Origin: Closterium sp. Naga37s-1
Lineage: Eukaryota; Streptophyta; Zygnematophyceae; Desmidiales; Closteriaceae
DNA: 64,000 nt
NCBI GenBank assembly: GCA_947471745.1
Contig: CANJKZ010001153.1
Location: 62,001 to 126,000, forward strand
Direction of reading: 5' to 3'
The notes under the pieces are model-generated. The model had not been told where the DNA came from. It saw only the letters and a program-made list of their open reading frames with translations, and made no database searches. How positions within the stretch are numbered: the stretch's first letter is position 1; the number at the start of each line of letters is the position of its first letter. Positions 34,737-46,205 of this stretch are shown piece by piece. The position numbers and the translations under genes are program-made.

Positions 34737-35762
34737 ATGGCTACCCCTAGTGTCCTCGCTTTTGACGCTGAGGGTCGGGCCATTGACTTTGACGTCTGGA
34801 TAGATGACCTGCAGCTTTTCTTACAGTGCGACAGAGCAGACGGCCTCTCCCTCTTTGACCTCACTTCTGGTGCCTCTCCTGCCCCCGCTGCTGATGCTGA
34901 CGCCACCGTTCGCTCACAGTGGGCCACGCGCGATGCTGCTGCACGTCTTGCTGTGCGTCGCCACCTCCCTACCTCTGAGCGTGCGCACTTTAGCCAGTAC
35001 AAGAGTGCTCAGACCTTGTACGACGCTGTAGTTGCACGCTACTCCTCCCCTGCCACTGCTGCACTGAGCCGCCTCATGCTACCGTACCTCTTCCCTGACC
35101 TTGCTGCCTTTCCCACAGTCGCTGACCTCATTACGCACCTCCGCTCTAGTGACACTCGCTACCGCGCTGCGCTTCCTGCTGAGTTCTGCGCCAAGAACCC
35201 CCCCCCCATGTACATCACCCTCTACTACATAGTCACCCGTCTCCCTGACTCCCTTCGCGTAGTCAGGGACCACTTCCTCTCGGTTTGTCCCACCACTCTC
35301 ACCGTTGACCTCCTCGAGAAGGCCCTCCTAGCAGCAGAAAAGAGCATAGTCGCTGTAGGAGCCTCTCGTGGTGACCCTCGCACCCCCATCTTTGAGGGGT
35401 GTTCCCCCTCCCCTCTTTTGCCCTCTGTTGCCTCTGCTGCTGCGGCTGACCTCGCTGGTTTGGAGTCGGTTGGGGCAGCGTCTACCCCTAGCGGGAGACG
35501 CCGCCCTGGCAGGGGCAAGGGGGGCAGGGGCGCTGGAGGAGCTAGCGGGGGCGGTGGAGGCGGCGGTGGAGGTGGTGGAGGAGGTGGGGGTGGCGGTGGG
35601 AGTGGTGGCGGGGGTGGAGGTGTAGGTGGCGGCAGTGGAGGCGCAGGAGGCAGCGGCGGTGGCGGAGGGAGCGGAGGTGGCGGCGGTGGAGGAGGAGGCG
35701 GCGGAGGAGGTGGAGCTGGTCGGGGTGGCGCTGCGCAGAGGGTCAGCTCCGGTGGTGGTCAG

Positions 35763-35794
<32 letters not shown>

Positions 35795-37736
35795 CACTCG
35801 TGACGTCCCCTCCCCTCAGCAGCTCCGTGAGTGGTACACTGCACGCCAGAGGGGTGGGGGTGCTGGTCCGTGCACCTACGTCCTGCGCACCGGCGACCGC
35901 GCGGGTGAGCAGTGCGGGGGTGCGCACTCCACCCAGCGCTGCTTTGGCCGCCTCACGGACGCTTGGCGTCACCAGTTCCCTGAGGCCACTGAGATCCCCC
36001 GCTGGGGTGAGCTGTCTAGGGCGGGTGTAGCTGTCTTTGACCTTGACTTTGATGCTATTCTTGCTGCCGTGTATACTGTGACTATTAGTGATGAGGGTGA
36101 CTGTTACCGGTGTTTTCCGCCCGACCCGGGCATTGAGACTGCTGCTCTAGGTACTGGTGAGGCTGCTGCTCTAGGTGCTAGCGAGGCTGCTGCTCTAGGT
36201 GCGTCTGCTCCCTCAGGTGCTGGTGAGTCTGCTCTCTCAGGTTCTGCGTCGGCTTCGGCCTCCCACACCTTCACACTTGACTCGGGGGCTTCTCGCTCCT
36301 TCTTTCGAGACCGCACCACACTCACGCCGCTTTGCCGGCCAGTTGCGGTCTCCCTGGCAGATCCCTCTGGGGGTCCTGTCCTTGCTCACTTCTCCACTGT
36401 CCTCCCGTGTCCGGCGGCCCCCTCTGGCACCCTGTCTGGTCTCTACCTCCCCTCGTTCTCTATGAACTTGGTGAGTGGTGCTGACCTACAGGATGCGGGG
36501 GTTCACCAGTTCACTCCTGCGAGTCAGCGGGTGACCCACTGCACGGACGCTCGGACAGGCCGCCACCTGGCCACGTTTACACGTCGGCCAGGGTCGAGCC
36601 TGTACACACTGACCACTGCGTCTCCTCCAGTCCCTGCGTCTGGTCAGGTAGCTGCGTCGGGTCAGGTGTTTGCTGCAGCGTCCAGGTCTGGTCCTGAGTC
36701 TGCCCCCTGCTCGTGTCGCCTCCTGTCTCACGAGACTCTCCTCTGGCACCACCGCCTTGGCCACCCCTCCCTGCTTCGTCTCCGGAGCATGGCCTCCCGT
36801 GTCCTTGTCTCTGTTCTTCCCCGGTCCCTCCCTCCCCTTCCTCCGGGGCCAGGCCCTACCTGCGTCCCCTGTGTCGAGGGACGGCAGCGGGCTACCCCTC
36901 ACTCCTCCCAGTTTCCTCCGACAGAGGCCCCGCTGCAGACGCTTCACATGGACGTGTGGGGCCCGGCCCGCGTCCGTGGACAGGGTCACGAGCGCTACTT
37001 CCTGCTGGTGGTTGACGACTACTCGCGTTACACCACACTCTTCCCCTTGCGCAGCAAGGGTGATGTCACTGAGGTGTTGATCGACTGGATCCGCGCAGCT
37101 CGTCTCCAGCTCAGGCGGAGCTTTGGCTCGGACTTTCCTGTTCTGCGTCTGCACTCTGACAGAGGCGGAGAGTTCTCCTCTGGCCTTCTGCGAGCCTACT
37201 GTCGTGCACGAGGCATCCGCCAGACCTTCACGCTTCCGGACTCTCCACAGCAAAATGGGATTGCTGAGCGCCGCATTGGCATGGTCATGGACGTCGCCCG
37301 TACGTCCATGATGCATGCGGCTGCCCCCCATTTTCTGTGGCCGTTTGCGGTTCGGTACGCGGCGCATCAGATCAACCTTCAGCCCAGGGTCTCCATGCCG
37401 GAGACCTCCCCAGCTTTGCTGTGGACGGGGAAGGTTGGCGATGCGTCTGCGTTCCGTGTCTGGGGATCTCGGGCGTTTGTCCGCGACTTGTCTGCGGACA
37501 AGCTGTCCCCTCGTGCTGCTCCTTGCGTCTTCCTGGGTTTCCCCCCTGACGCCCCAGGGTGGCAGTTCTACCACCCCACCTCTCGCCGTGTTCTGTCCTC
37601 CCAGGACGTCACGTTCGACGAGTCGGTCCCCTACTACCGCCTCTTCCCCTACCGCACTCCGTCCCTCCCCCCGCCACCGCTCTTCCTTGTACCAGGTCCC
37701 CCCCCGGTAGACCCCCTCCCCCCTCGTCCCAGGTAG
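34737..37736 (+). pseudogene. Copia-3 gag, protease and integrase frame
   Basis: 999 codons from MATPSVLAFDAEGRAIDFDV. It has gag, a Gly-rich stretch of about 80 residues (35530-35740), a poly-Gln run, and an unusual Cys/His motif with spacing C-x13-C-x3-H-x4-C in place of a CCHC knuckle. Next come protease FTLDSGASRSFF, HHRLGHPSLL...CVPCVEG, and integrase with LHMDVWGP, LVVDDYSRYTT, HSDRGGEFSS and DSPQQNGIAERRIG. Compared with copia-4, 22 nt are missing near 37725, so the frame ends at TAG 37734. Confidence 0.9.
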
Positions 37737-38871
37737 ACGCTGTTGAGCCTGTCGAGGTCGCTGGTGACTCTGGTGCTGCTGAGGGTGCTGAGCCTGGGGG
37801 TGCTGACTCTGGGGGTGCTGAGCGTGGGGGTGCTGAGCCTGGGGGTGCTGAGCTTGGGGGTGCTGAGTCTGGGGGTACTACGACTGGGGGTGCTGAGCCT
37901 GGGGGTACTACGCCTGGAGGTGCTGAGCCTGGGGGTGCTGCGTCTGGGGGTGCTGAGCCTGGGGGTACTACGCCTGGAGGTGCTGAGCCTGGGGGTGCTA
38001 CGCCTGGTGGTGCTGTGCCTGGTGGTTCACCGGGTGCTCCCTCTCGCCGAGAGCCACTCTCTCCCCAGGAGCTGCGTGAGTGGTTTGCCCGGCGCTGGAG
38101 GCGAGCTGCTGGAGCTGCTGGAGCTGGAGGTGCTGCGGGTACTGGAGGTTCTGTTGCTTCTGAGGGAGCTGGTGCCACGGGTCCCGGAGGTGCTCGTACT
38201 GGGAGTACTGGAGCTACTGGACCTGCGGGTACTTCTGGAGCTGGAGTTGCTGCGGGTGTTGGCGCGGAGGCTACTACTGTCGGTCCTGGAGGCGGTCCTG
38301 CTGGGGGTACTACTGGTGCTGCTGGGGGTTCTGGAGCTGGAGCTGGTGCTGGTGCTGCCCCTGGGGGTGCTGGTGCTGTCCCTCCTGTGTCTGGAGTCGC
38401 CGCGCGGCCTCGGCCGTACTTCGTTCCGCTCCTTCAGCAGGTTCTTTGTCTCCCGCCTTCTACTGGTCCTCCTCCTCCCTTAGAGTGTCCACAGCCTGTC
38501 CCGTCGCAGTTCCAGTTACCGCCGGCCTTCCCACTGCCTGCTCCGTCTCCCTACACTGGTCCTACTGGAGGTCTTACTGAGCGTCGTGAGCCTGCGTCTC
38601 GCCCTGCGTCGCCTGTCCGTGCTGCTCGCACTAGTGGTCGCGGTTCGCGTCAGCGTCCTCCTCCTGTCCCTGGCACGCACCGGATGTCTCTGCGTCCGTC
38701 CACTGCTCCTCTGCGTGCCCCTTTGCCTTCTCCTCCTGAGTCTTCTCTTCCTACTCTTGCCGACCCGGAGTCGGACTCTCTTCGCGCTGCCAGTCCTACT
38801 GTCACGCGTCTCCTTGCTACGGTTGTCACTGACCCTTCCTTTGAGTCCACTGCTGCGTCTGCTCTAGTTGC
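37737..38871 (+). pseudogene. Copia-3 linker between integrase and RT
   Basis: Shifted one frame from the preceding part. It begins QVDAVEPVEVAGDSG, contains about 20 tandem GGAEPGG(A/T)-type repeats (37790-38030), a QELREWFARRWRR helix and Pro/Gly/Ala-rich sequence, and ends ...ASALVA at the copia-4 insertion (target duplication GTTGC). Confidence 0.88.
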
Positions 38872-39006
38872 TGAGAATAGTAGAACGAGAATGAATGAAC
38901 TATGAATGAAGTGAGTACATATGGGAAACCCTAATTGGGTTGTACCCCCTATGGGATACCCCACTATAGCCTACACAACAGCATAAGCTATATATATGTT
39001 CTGACA
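38872..39006 (-). repeat. Copia-4 3' LTR
   Basis: 135 bp, TGTCAGAACATATATATAG...TATTCTCA on the reverse strand. It shares only a core (TAGGCTATAGTGGGGTA) and the ends with the copia-3 LTR. Confidence 0.93.
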
Positions 39007-39211
39007 CACCCCCATAGGCAAAGTGGGGGAGAACAAGGGGTCACAAGACCAGTCAAGCAAAGCAGAGCAAGCTCAGGGTGGATCACAAAGTCACCACACA
39101 GTCCGAGCACAACGACAGGGCAACAGGGCCAGTTCACATGCAGGAGTACACATATATATATAGAGCTAGACAAGCAAGAGCAGGAATATATATGTGACAG
39201 TACAAGCAAGG

Positions 39212-42200
39212 TCAAGAAGAGAGCAAGTGAGGCAAGACAGGTACAAGACCCAGCTGGGTGCAGAAGCGCTGATGGTCACAAGGCGCAAGTGCCTTGGTGA
39301 ACACATCAGCAGTGTTGGCCTCAGAGGCCACGTACGCAAGTCGCAACTGACCACGCTGCTGCAGCTCACGAGCAAGAAAGTAACGGAGAGCAATGTGCTT
39401 CGTTCTGTGCTCCAAGCGCTGCTCTCGACACAAGGCCAGCATGGCCTTGTTGTCTACGTACAACACTGGAGGAGAACGAGGCGGCTCTCCAAGGTCAGTC
39501 AGCAGGTAGGTGAGCCAACGAAGCTCCTGTGCAGCCATGGCCCCGGCGTAGATCTCAGCCTCACAACTGGAGCTGAGAACAGAGGACGAGCGAGTAGCCC
39601 GCCACGAGACAGAGCCGGAACCAAGACTGAAGGTGTAACCCTGCGACGACCGCTGTGTAGCCTGGTCGTCTGCCCAAGAAGCGTCCGCGTGCCCAGTGAG
39701 GACCACTGGACTCCGCCCTCCAAGCACTAGCCCCATGCCCGACGTACTGCACAAGTAGCGCAACACCCTCTTCGCTGCAGCCATGTGCTCTGGTCGGTGT
39801 CTCCCAGGAGCAACATAGCGTGAAAGAATGCTAAGAGGGTATGCAAGGTCAGGTCGTGTGCAGGTCATCAGGTACATGAGGCAGCCAACAAGCTCTGGGT
39901 ACGGGCCACTCGACTCTACGGACTCATCCGAAGGCAGAGCTGAGAGCGAGTGGCGAGTAGACAGAGGAGTGGCCTGAGGCGAGGAGTACGTGAAGCCGAA
40001 GCGTTGAAGGACCTGCTGCACCATGTGTGACTGAGTCAAGGTAATGGTGCGGCGTGCTCTGTCCCGAGTGATCTGCAAGCCAAGGTAGCTGCGCAGTTCA
40101 CCGAGGTCTGTGCACGTGTGTCTCTTCTGCAGCTCGGACTTCACGTAGGCTAGTCCAGCAGTGTCAGCTGTGGCAAAGACCAAGTCGTCGACGTACACGA
40201 GGACGTAGAACGGCGGCAAAGAAGTGTCGGTGCGCAGAAACAACGACGGGTCAGCAGTAGAGGGAGCAAACCCAAGAGCCGCAAGCGTAGTCCTCAGTGT
40301 GTCGTGCCACTCACGCGGTGCCTGGCGGAGACCGTAGACTGGCCGTCGGAGGCTCCACTGGGTGCCAGGAGGAAAAGTCCCAGTGAAGCCAGGTGGACGG
40401 CGCAGCCAGATCTCCTCGTGCAGGCTACCCTGCAAGAAAGCAGTACTGAAGTCAAGAGAGTGGAGCTCGTAGTCGCGCTGAGCGGCTATGTGCAGCAGCA
40501 CCCGAAGAGTGGTCATCTTCGGGGTGGGAGAGAAGGTCTGAAAGTAGTCAACTCCCTGCCGCTGACTGAAGCCACGAGCGACGTACCGCGCCTTGAAGAC
40601 AGGTGGAGAGCCCGGCGGCCGCTTCACCCTGAAGATCCACATGCCACTGACGATGTTCGCCCCAGGAGGGGGAACCGCGTCAACGTAGGTGCCTGTGGAC
40701 TTCCAGGACGCCATCTCTGCATCCATAGCTGCCTGCCACTGAGAGGAGTAGGGACCCTCTACGGCCTCCGCGTAAGAGCGCGGAGTCGGGATGTCTAGTG
40801 CATCCGGGTCTCCCTCAGGGGCAAGTAGTACGGACGCGAGATGAGGTGAAGCAGCAGCCAGACACCTGAACTCCTCCTGCCTGTCCTCAAGGACGTCCGT
40901 GCCAAGAGCACACTCACCCCCGACGGACGGAGGACAGACAGACGCAGACTCAGCAACAAGACCGGCAGCGTAGTCTAGACGACAGCGAGCAGCAAAGTCG
41001 ACGAGCTCAGCAACAAGCGCAGACGCAGCAGTGGACTCAAAAGAGGGGTCAGTGACGACAGTAGCAAGGAGACGTGTGACAGCAGGACTGGCAGCACGAA
41101 GAGAGTCCGACTCCGGGTCAGGAAGAGCAGGAAGAGAGGACTCAGGAGGAGAAGGCAAAGGGGCACGCAGAGGAGCAGTGGACGGACGCAGAGACATCCG
41201 GTGCGTGCCAGGGACAGGAGGAGGACGCTGACGCGAACCACGACCACTAGTGCGAGCAGCACGGACAGGCGACGCAGGGCGAGACGCAGGCTCACGACGC
41301 TCAGCAAGACCTCCAGTAGGACCAGTGTAGGGAGAAGGAGCGGGCAGTGGGGAGGCCGGCTGTAACTGTAACTGTGACAGAACAGGCTGTGGACACTCTA
41401 AGGGAGGAGGAGGACCAGTAGAAGGCGGGAGACCAAGAACCTGCTGAAGGAGCGGAACGAAGTACGGTCTAGGCCGCGCGACGACTCCAGACACAGCAGG
41501 GACAGCACCAGTACCCCCAGCGGCAGCACCAGCGCCAGTAGCACCTCCAGCTCCAGGACCTCCAGCAGCACCAGTAGCACCCCCAGCAGGACCGCCTCCA
41601 GGACCGACAGCAGTAGCCTCAGCACCAACGCCCTCAGCAGCTCCAGCTCCAGCACCTCCGGGACCCGCGGTACCAGCACCCTCAGTAGCCGAAGAACCTC
41701 CAGCTCCAGCAGCACGCCTCCAGCGCCGGGCAAACCACTCGCGCAGCTCCTGTGGAGAGAGGGGCTCCCGCCGAGGCGAAGCACCCGGAGAACCGCCAGG
41801 TCCCGCACCGCCAGACGCCACAAGGGGAGGTCCAGTGGCCGCAGGCTCCGCAGCTCCAGGCTCAGCACCTCCAGACGCAGCACCCCCTGGCTCAGCACCC
41901 CCAGTAGCAGCACCCCACGGCTCAGCACCCCCAGACTCCGCACCCCCAGGCTCAGCACCCCCAGTCGCAGCACCCCCAGGCTCAGCACTCCCAGACTCCG
42001 CACCCCCAGGCTCAGCACCCCCAGTCGCAGTACCCCCAGGCTCAGCACCCCCAGACTCAGCACCCCCAGGCTCAGCACCCGCAGCAGGACCAGAGTCACC
42101 AGCAACCTCGACCGGCTCGACTGCGTCTACCTGGGACACACCTGAAGGGGCAGGACCCTGAGGGGGAAGGGGGTCTACCGGGGGGGGACCTGGCACAAGG

Positions 42201-45139
42201 AAGTGCGGTGGCGGGGGGAGGGAAGGAGTGCGGTAGGGGAAGAGGCGGTAGAAGGGGACTGACTCGTCGAACGTGACGTCCTGGGAGGACAGAACACGAC
42301 GAGAGGAGGGGTGGTAGAACTGCCACCCTGGAGCGTCAGGGGGGAAGCCGAGGAAGACACAGGGAGCAGCACGAGGGGACAGCTTGTCCGCAGACAAGTC
42401 GCGGACAAACGCCCGAGATCCCCAGACACGGAACGCAGACGCATCGCCGACCTTCCCCGTCCACAGCAGAGCTGGGGAGGTCTCCGGCCGGGAGACCCTG
42501 GGGTGAAGGTTGATCTGATGCGCCGCGTACCGAACCGCAAACGGCCACAGAAAATGGGGGGCAGCCGCATGCATCATGGACGTACGAGCGACGTCCATGA
42601 CCATGCCAATGCGGCGCTCAGCAATCCCATTTTGCTGTGGAGAGTCCGGAAGCGTAAAGGTCTGGCGGATGCCTCGTGCACGACAGTAGGCTCGCAGAAG
42701 GCCAGAGGAGAACTCTCCACCTCGGTCAGAGTGCAGACGCAGAACAGGAAAGTCCGAGCCGAAGCTCCCCCTGAGCTGGAGACGAGCTGCGCGGATCCAG
42801 TCGATCAACACCGCAGTGACATCACCCTTGCTGCGCAAGGGGAAGACTGTGGTGTAACGCGAGTAATCGTCAACCACCAGCAGGAAGTAGCGCTCGTGAC
42901 CCTGCCCACGGACGCGGGCGGGGCCCCACACGTCCATGTGAAGCGTCTGCAGAGGAGCCTCTGTCGGGGGAAACTGAGAGGAGTGAGGGGCAGCCCGAAG
43001 CCGCCCCTCGACACAGGGGACACAAGAAGGTCCGGGTCCCGAAGGGAGGGGAGGGAGAGACCGGGGAAGACCAGAGACAAGGACACGGGAAGCCATGCCC
43101 CGAAGACGAAGCAAGGAGGGGTGGCCAAGGCGGTGGTGCCACAGGAGAGTCTCGTGAGACAGGCGGCGACACGAGCAGGGGGCAGACTCAGGACCAGACC
43201 TGGACGCAGCAGCAAACACCTGACCCGACGCAGCTACCTGGCCAGACGCAGGGACAGGAGGAGACGCAGTGGTCAGTGTGTAGAGACTCGACCCTGGCCG
43301 ACGCGAGAACGTGGCCAGGTGTCGGCCTGTGCGGGCATCCGAGCAGTGGGTCACCCGCTGACTCGCAGGAGTAAACTGGTGAACCCCCGCATCCTGCAAG
43401 TCAGCACCACTCACCAAGTTCGTCGAGAACGAGGGGAGGTACAGACCAGACAAGGTGCCCGAGGGGGCAGCCGGACACGGGAGGACAGTGGAGAAGTGAG
43501 AGAGGACAGGACCCCCAGAGGGGTCAGCCAGGGAGACTGCAACCGGCCGGCCAAGCGGCGTGAGTGTGGTGCGGTCTCGAAAGAAGGAGCGAGAAGCCCC
43601 TGAGTCAAGTGTGAAGGTGAGGGAGGCCGAAGCCGACGCAGTACCTGAGAGCGCAGCCTCACCAGTACCTGAGAGTGCAGACGCACTGGCACCTAGAGCA
43701 GCAGCCGCAGAAGTACCTGGCGCAGCAGTACTAATGCCCGGGTCGGGCGGGAAACACTGGTAACAGTCACCCTCCTCACTAATAGTCACAGCATACATGG
43801 CAGCAAGGATAGCATCAAAGTCAAGATCAAAGACAGCTACGCCAGCCCTAGACAGCTCTCCCCAACGGGGAATCTCACTGGCCTCGGGGAACTGCTGACG
43901 CCAAGCGTCCGTCAGGCGGGCAAAGCAGCGCTGAGTGGGGTGCGCACCCCCACACTGCTCACCCGCTCGGTCACCGGAACGAAGGACGTAGGTGCATGGA
44001 CCAAAACCCCCACCCCGCTGACGCTGCGTGTACCACTCACGGAGCTGGTGGGGCGGGGGGATGTCCCGCGAACGCTGCTGCTGCTGCTGCTGCTGCTGCT
44101 GACGCTGGCCACCACCAGGGCCGCTACGCTGCGGGGCACCACCCCGACCAGCTCCACCCCCTCCGCCACCGCTGCCTCCACCTCCACCACCACCGCTGCC
44201 TCCGCTCCCACCGCTGCCGCCACCGACGCCTCCTCCTCCGCTGCTGCCACCTCCACCACCGCCCCCGCCACCACTCCCACCGCCACCCCCACTCCCTCCT
44301 CCGCCTCCACCGCCTCCTCCACCGCCCCCGCCAGCTCCACCCGCGCCCTTGCCCCCCTTGCCCCTGCCAGGGCGGCGTCTCCCGCTAGGGGCAGACGCCG
44401 CGCAGACCGACTCAAGACCAAGCAGGTCGGCAGCAGCAGCAGAGGCAACAGAGGGCAGCAGGGGGGAAGGAGAACACCCCTCAAAGATGGGGGTGCGAGG
44501 GTCACCACGAGAGGCTCCTACAGCGACGATGCTCTTCTCCGCCGCCAGGAGGGACTTCTCGAGGAGGTCGACAGTGAGAGTGGTGGGACAGACCGAGAGG
44601 TAGTGGTCCCTGACTACGCGAAGGGAGTCAGGGAGGCGTGTGACGATGTAATAGAGAGTGATGTACATGGGGGGGGGGTTCTTGGCGCAGAACTCAGCAG
44701 GAAGGGCGGCGCGGTAGCGAGTGTCACTAGTGCGGAGGTGCGTAATGAGGTCAGCGACGGTGGGAAAGGCAGCAAGGTCAGGAAAGAGGTACGGTAGCAT
44801 GAGGCGGCTCAGGGCAGCAGTGGCAGGGGAAGAGTAGCGCGCAACTACAGCGTCGTACAAGGTCTGAGCACTCTTGTACTGACTAAAGTGCGTGCGCTCA
44901 GTGGTAGGCAGGTGGCGACGCACAGCAAGACGTGCAGCAGCATCGCGGGTGGCCCACTGAGAGCGAACAGTGGGGTCAGCATCAGTAGCAGGGGCAGGAG
45001 AGGCGCCAGAGGTGAGGTCAAAGAGGGAAAGACCGTCCGCCCTATCGCACTGTAAGAACAGCTGCAGGTCGTCGACCCAGACCTCAAAGTCAATGGCTCG
45101 ACCCTCAGCGTCAAAAGCGAGGACGCTAGGGGTAGCCAT
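39212..45139 (-). CDS. Copia-4 gag-pol polyprotein, intact
   Basis: 1975 codons, start at 45139 (MATPSVLAFDAEGRAIDFEV). An upstream in-frame ATG at 45181 exists, but the copia-3 homologue starts at the same MATPSV. Order: gag, Gly-rich tract, poly-Gln, variant C-x13-C-x3-H-x4-C motif, protease FTLDSGASRSFF, HHCC region, integrase (LHMDVWGP, LVVDDYSRYTT, HSDRGGEFSS), GGAEPGG repeat linker, RT (FQTFSPTPKMTTLRVLL, VYVDDLVFA), RNase H (SSCEAEIYA, LYVDNKAMLAL, TKHIALRYFLARELQQ) and the end TADVFTKAL. No stop or frameshift is seen, so it may be active. Confidence 0.94.
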   Translation of the reverse strand: MATPSVLAFDAEGRAIDFEVWVDDLQLFLQCDRADGLSLFDLTSGASPAPATDADPTVRSQWATRDAAARLAVRRHLPTTERTHFSQYKSAQTLYDAVVARYSSPATAALSRLMLPYLFPDLAAFPTVADLITHLRTSDTRYRAALPAEFCAKNPPPMYITLYYIVTRLPDSLRVVRDHYLSVCPTTLTVDLLEKSLLAAEKSIVAVGASRGDPRTPIFEGCSPSPLLPSVASAAAADLLGLESVCAASAPSGRRRPGRGKGGKGAGGAGGGGGGGGGGGGGSGGGGGSGGGGGGGGGSSGGGGVGGGSGGSGGSGGGGGGGSGGGGGGAGRGGAPQRSGPGGGQRQQQQQQQQQRSRDIPPPHQLREWYTQRQRGGGFGPCTYVLRSGDRAGEQCGGAHPTQRCFARLTDAWRQQFPEASEIPRWGELSRAGVAVFDLDFDAILAAMYAVTISEEGDCYQCFPPDPGISTAAPGTSAAAALGASASALSGTGEAALSGTASASASLTFTLDSGASRSFFRDRTTLTPLGRPVAVSLADPSGGPVLSHFSTVLPCPAAPSGTLSGLYLPSFSTNLVSGADLQDAGVHQFTPASQRVTHCSDARTGRHLATFSRRPGSSLYTLTTASPPVPASGQVAASGQVFAAASRSGPESAPCSCRRLSHETLLWHHRLGHPSLLRLRGMASRVLVSGLPRSLPPLPSGPGPSCVPCVEGRLRAAPHSSQFPPTEAPLQTLHMDVWGPARVRGQGHERYFLLVVDDYSRYTTVFPLRSKGDVTAVLIDWIRAARLQLRGSFGSDFPVLRLHSDRGGEFSSGLLRAYCRARGIRQTFTLPDSPQQNGIAERRIGMVMDVARTSMMHAAAPHFLWPFAVRYAAHQINLHPRVSRPETSPALLWTGKVGDASAFRVWGSRAFVRDLSADKLSPRAAPCVFLGFPPDAPGWQFYHPSSRRVLSSQDVTFDESVPFYRLFPYRTPSLPPPPHFLVPGPPPVDPLPPQGPAPSGVSQVDAVEPVEVAGDSGPAAGAEPGGAESGGAEPGGTATGGAEPGGAESGSAEPGGAATGGAEPGGAESGGAEPWGAATGGAEPGGAASGGAEPGAAEPAATGPPLVASGGAGPGGSPGASPRREPLSPQELREWFARRWRRAAGAGGSSATEGAGTAGPGGAGAGAAEGVGAEATAVGPGGGPAGGATGAAGGPGAGGATGAGAAAGGTGAVPAVSGVVARPRPYFVPLLQQVLGLPPSTGPPPPLECPQPVLSQLQLQPASPLPAPSPYTGPTGGLAERREPASRPASPVRAARTSGRGSRQRPPPVPGTHRMSLRPSTAPLRAPLPSPPESSLPALPDPESDSLRAASPAVTRLLATVVTDPSFESTAASALVAELVDFAARCRLDYAAGLVAESASVCPPSVGGECALGTDVLEDRQEEFRCLAAASPHLASVLLAPEGDPDALDIPTPRSYAEAVEGPYSSQWQAAMDAEMASWKSTGTYVDAVPPPGANIVSGMWIFRVKRPPGSPPVFKARYVARGFSQRQGVDYFQTFSPTPKMTTLRVLLHIAAQRDYELHSLDFSTAFLQGSLHEEIWLRRPPGFTGTFPPGTQWSLRRPVYGLRQAPREWHDTLRTTLAALGFAPSTADPSLFLRTDTSLPPFYVLVYVDDLVFATADTAGLAYVKSELQKRHTCTDLGELRSYLGLQITRDRARRTITLTQSHMVQQVLQRFGFTYSSPQATPLSTRHSLSALPSDESVESSGPYPELVGCLMYLMTCTRPDLAYPLSILSRYVAPGRHRPEHMAAAKRVLRYLCSTSGMGLVLGGRSPVVLTGHADASWADDQATQRSSQGYTFSLGSGSVSWRATRSSSVLSSSCEAEIYAGAMAAQELRWLTYLLTDLGEPPRSPPVLYVDNKAMLALCREQRLEHRTKHIALRYFLARELQQRGQLRLAYVASEANTADVFTKALAPCDHQRFCTQLGLVPVLPHLLSS

Positions 45140-46205
45140 GACGACGACAGACGAGCAGTGCAAGCAGTAGGGGAAGGGCACGCAGTGACAGTGGGGCTGT
45201 GCTCACCGGACAGGGCAGGTCGGGCGGCCCGGCAGTAGGGCGGCTCGGCTGCTCAGCGGCTCGGCGGCAGTGCAGCTCGGCGCCCGGGCGGCTCGGCGGC
45301 AGGGCGGCTCGGCTCCCGGGCGGTTCGGCGGCAGGGCGGCTCGGCTCCCGGGCGAATCGGCGGCAGGGCGGCTCGGCTCCCGGGCGGCTCGGCGGCAGGG
45401 CGGCTCGGCTCCCGGCGGTTCTGCTGCTAGGCGGCTCCCGCAGGTAGGGCGGCGGTTGGGCCGCAGGTAGGGCGGCGGTCGGGCCGTAGGTAGGGGGGCG
45501 GTAGGGCCGCAAGTGGGGCGGCGGGCAGGCCGCAGTTAGGGCGGCGGGCGAGCCGCAGGTAGGGCGGTGAGTGGGCCGCAGGTAGGGCGGCGTGGGGCCG
45601 GGACGGGCGGCGCGCGGGCGTCGAGGGGACGGGACGGGCGGCGCGCGGGCGTCGAGGGGCCGGGACGGGCGGCGCGCGGGCGTCTAGGGGTCGGTCCGGG
45701 TGGCGCGCGGGCGTCTAGGGGCCGGGACGGGCGGCGCGTGGGCGTCGAGGGGCCGGGACGGGCGGCGCGCGGGCGTCTAGGGGCCGGGACGGGCGGCGCG
45801 CGGGCGTCTAGGGGCCGGGACGGGCGGCTCACGGGCGTCGAGGGGCCGGGACGGGCGGCGCGCGGGCGTCGAGGGGCCGGGACTGGCGGCGCGCGGGCGT
45901 CTAGGGGCCGGGACGGGCGGCGCGCAGGCGTCTAGGGGCCGGGACGGGCGGCGCGCGGGCGTCTAGGGGCCGGGCCGGGCGGCGCACTGGCGTCTAGGGG
46001 CCGGGACGGGCGGCGCGCGGGCGTCTAAGGGGCCGGGACGGGCGGCGCGCGGGCGGCTAAGGGCCGTGACGGGCGGCTAAAGGGGCCACTAGGGGCCAAG
46101 AGAGAGGGGAGCGCGACCCGGGTAGGGGCAGAGTGCGCTCCGGGCAGGAAAAAAAAAACGGTGGGCCCTAGGAACAGTTCCCACGAGGGAACCTGCTCGA
46201 TACCA
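45140..46205 (-). repeat. Copia-4 GC-rich leader with its own tandem repeats
   Basis: Two repeat families differ from those of copia-3: GGCAGGGCGGCTCGGCTCCCG (45230-45420) and about 15 units of a roughly 30-bp GGGCCGGGACGGGCGGCGCG unit (45600-46070). A transition block (45420-45600) has GGTAGGGCGGCGG units. It lies between the primer site and the gag start. Confidence 0.85.

Noticed and set aside
42311-43603. 430-residue plus-strand open frame and similar ones at 36486-37574
   Set aside because: Antisense shadows of copia-4 and copia-3 gag-pol, produced by high GC content.
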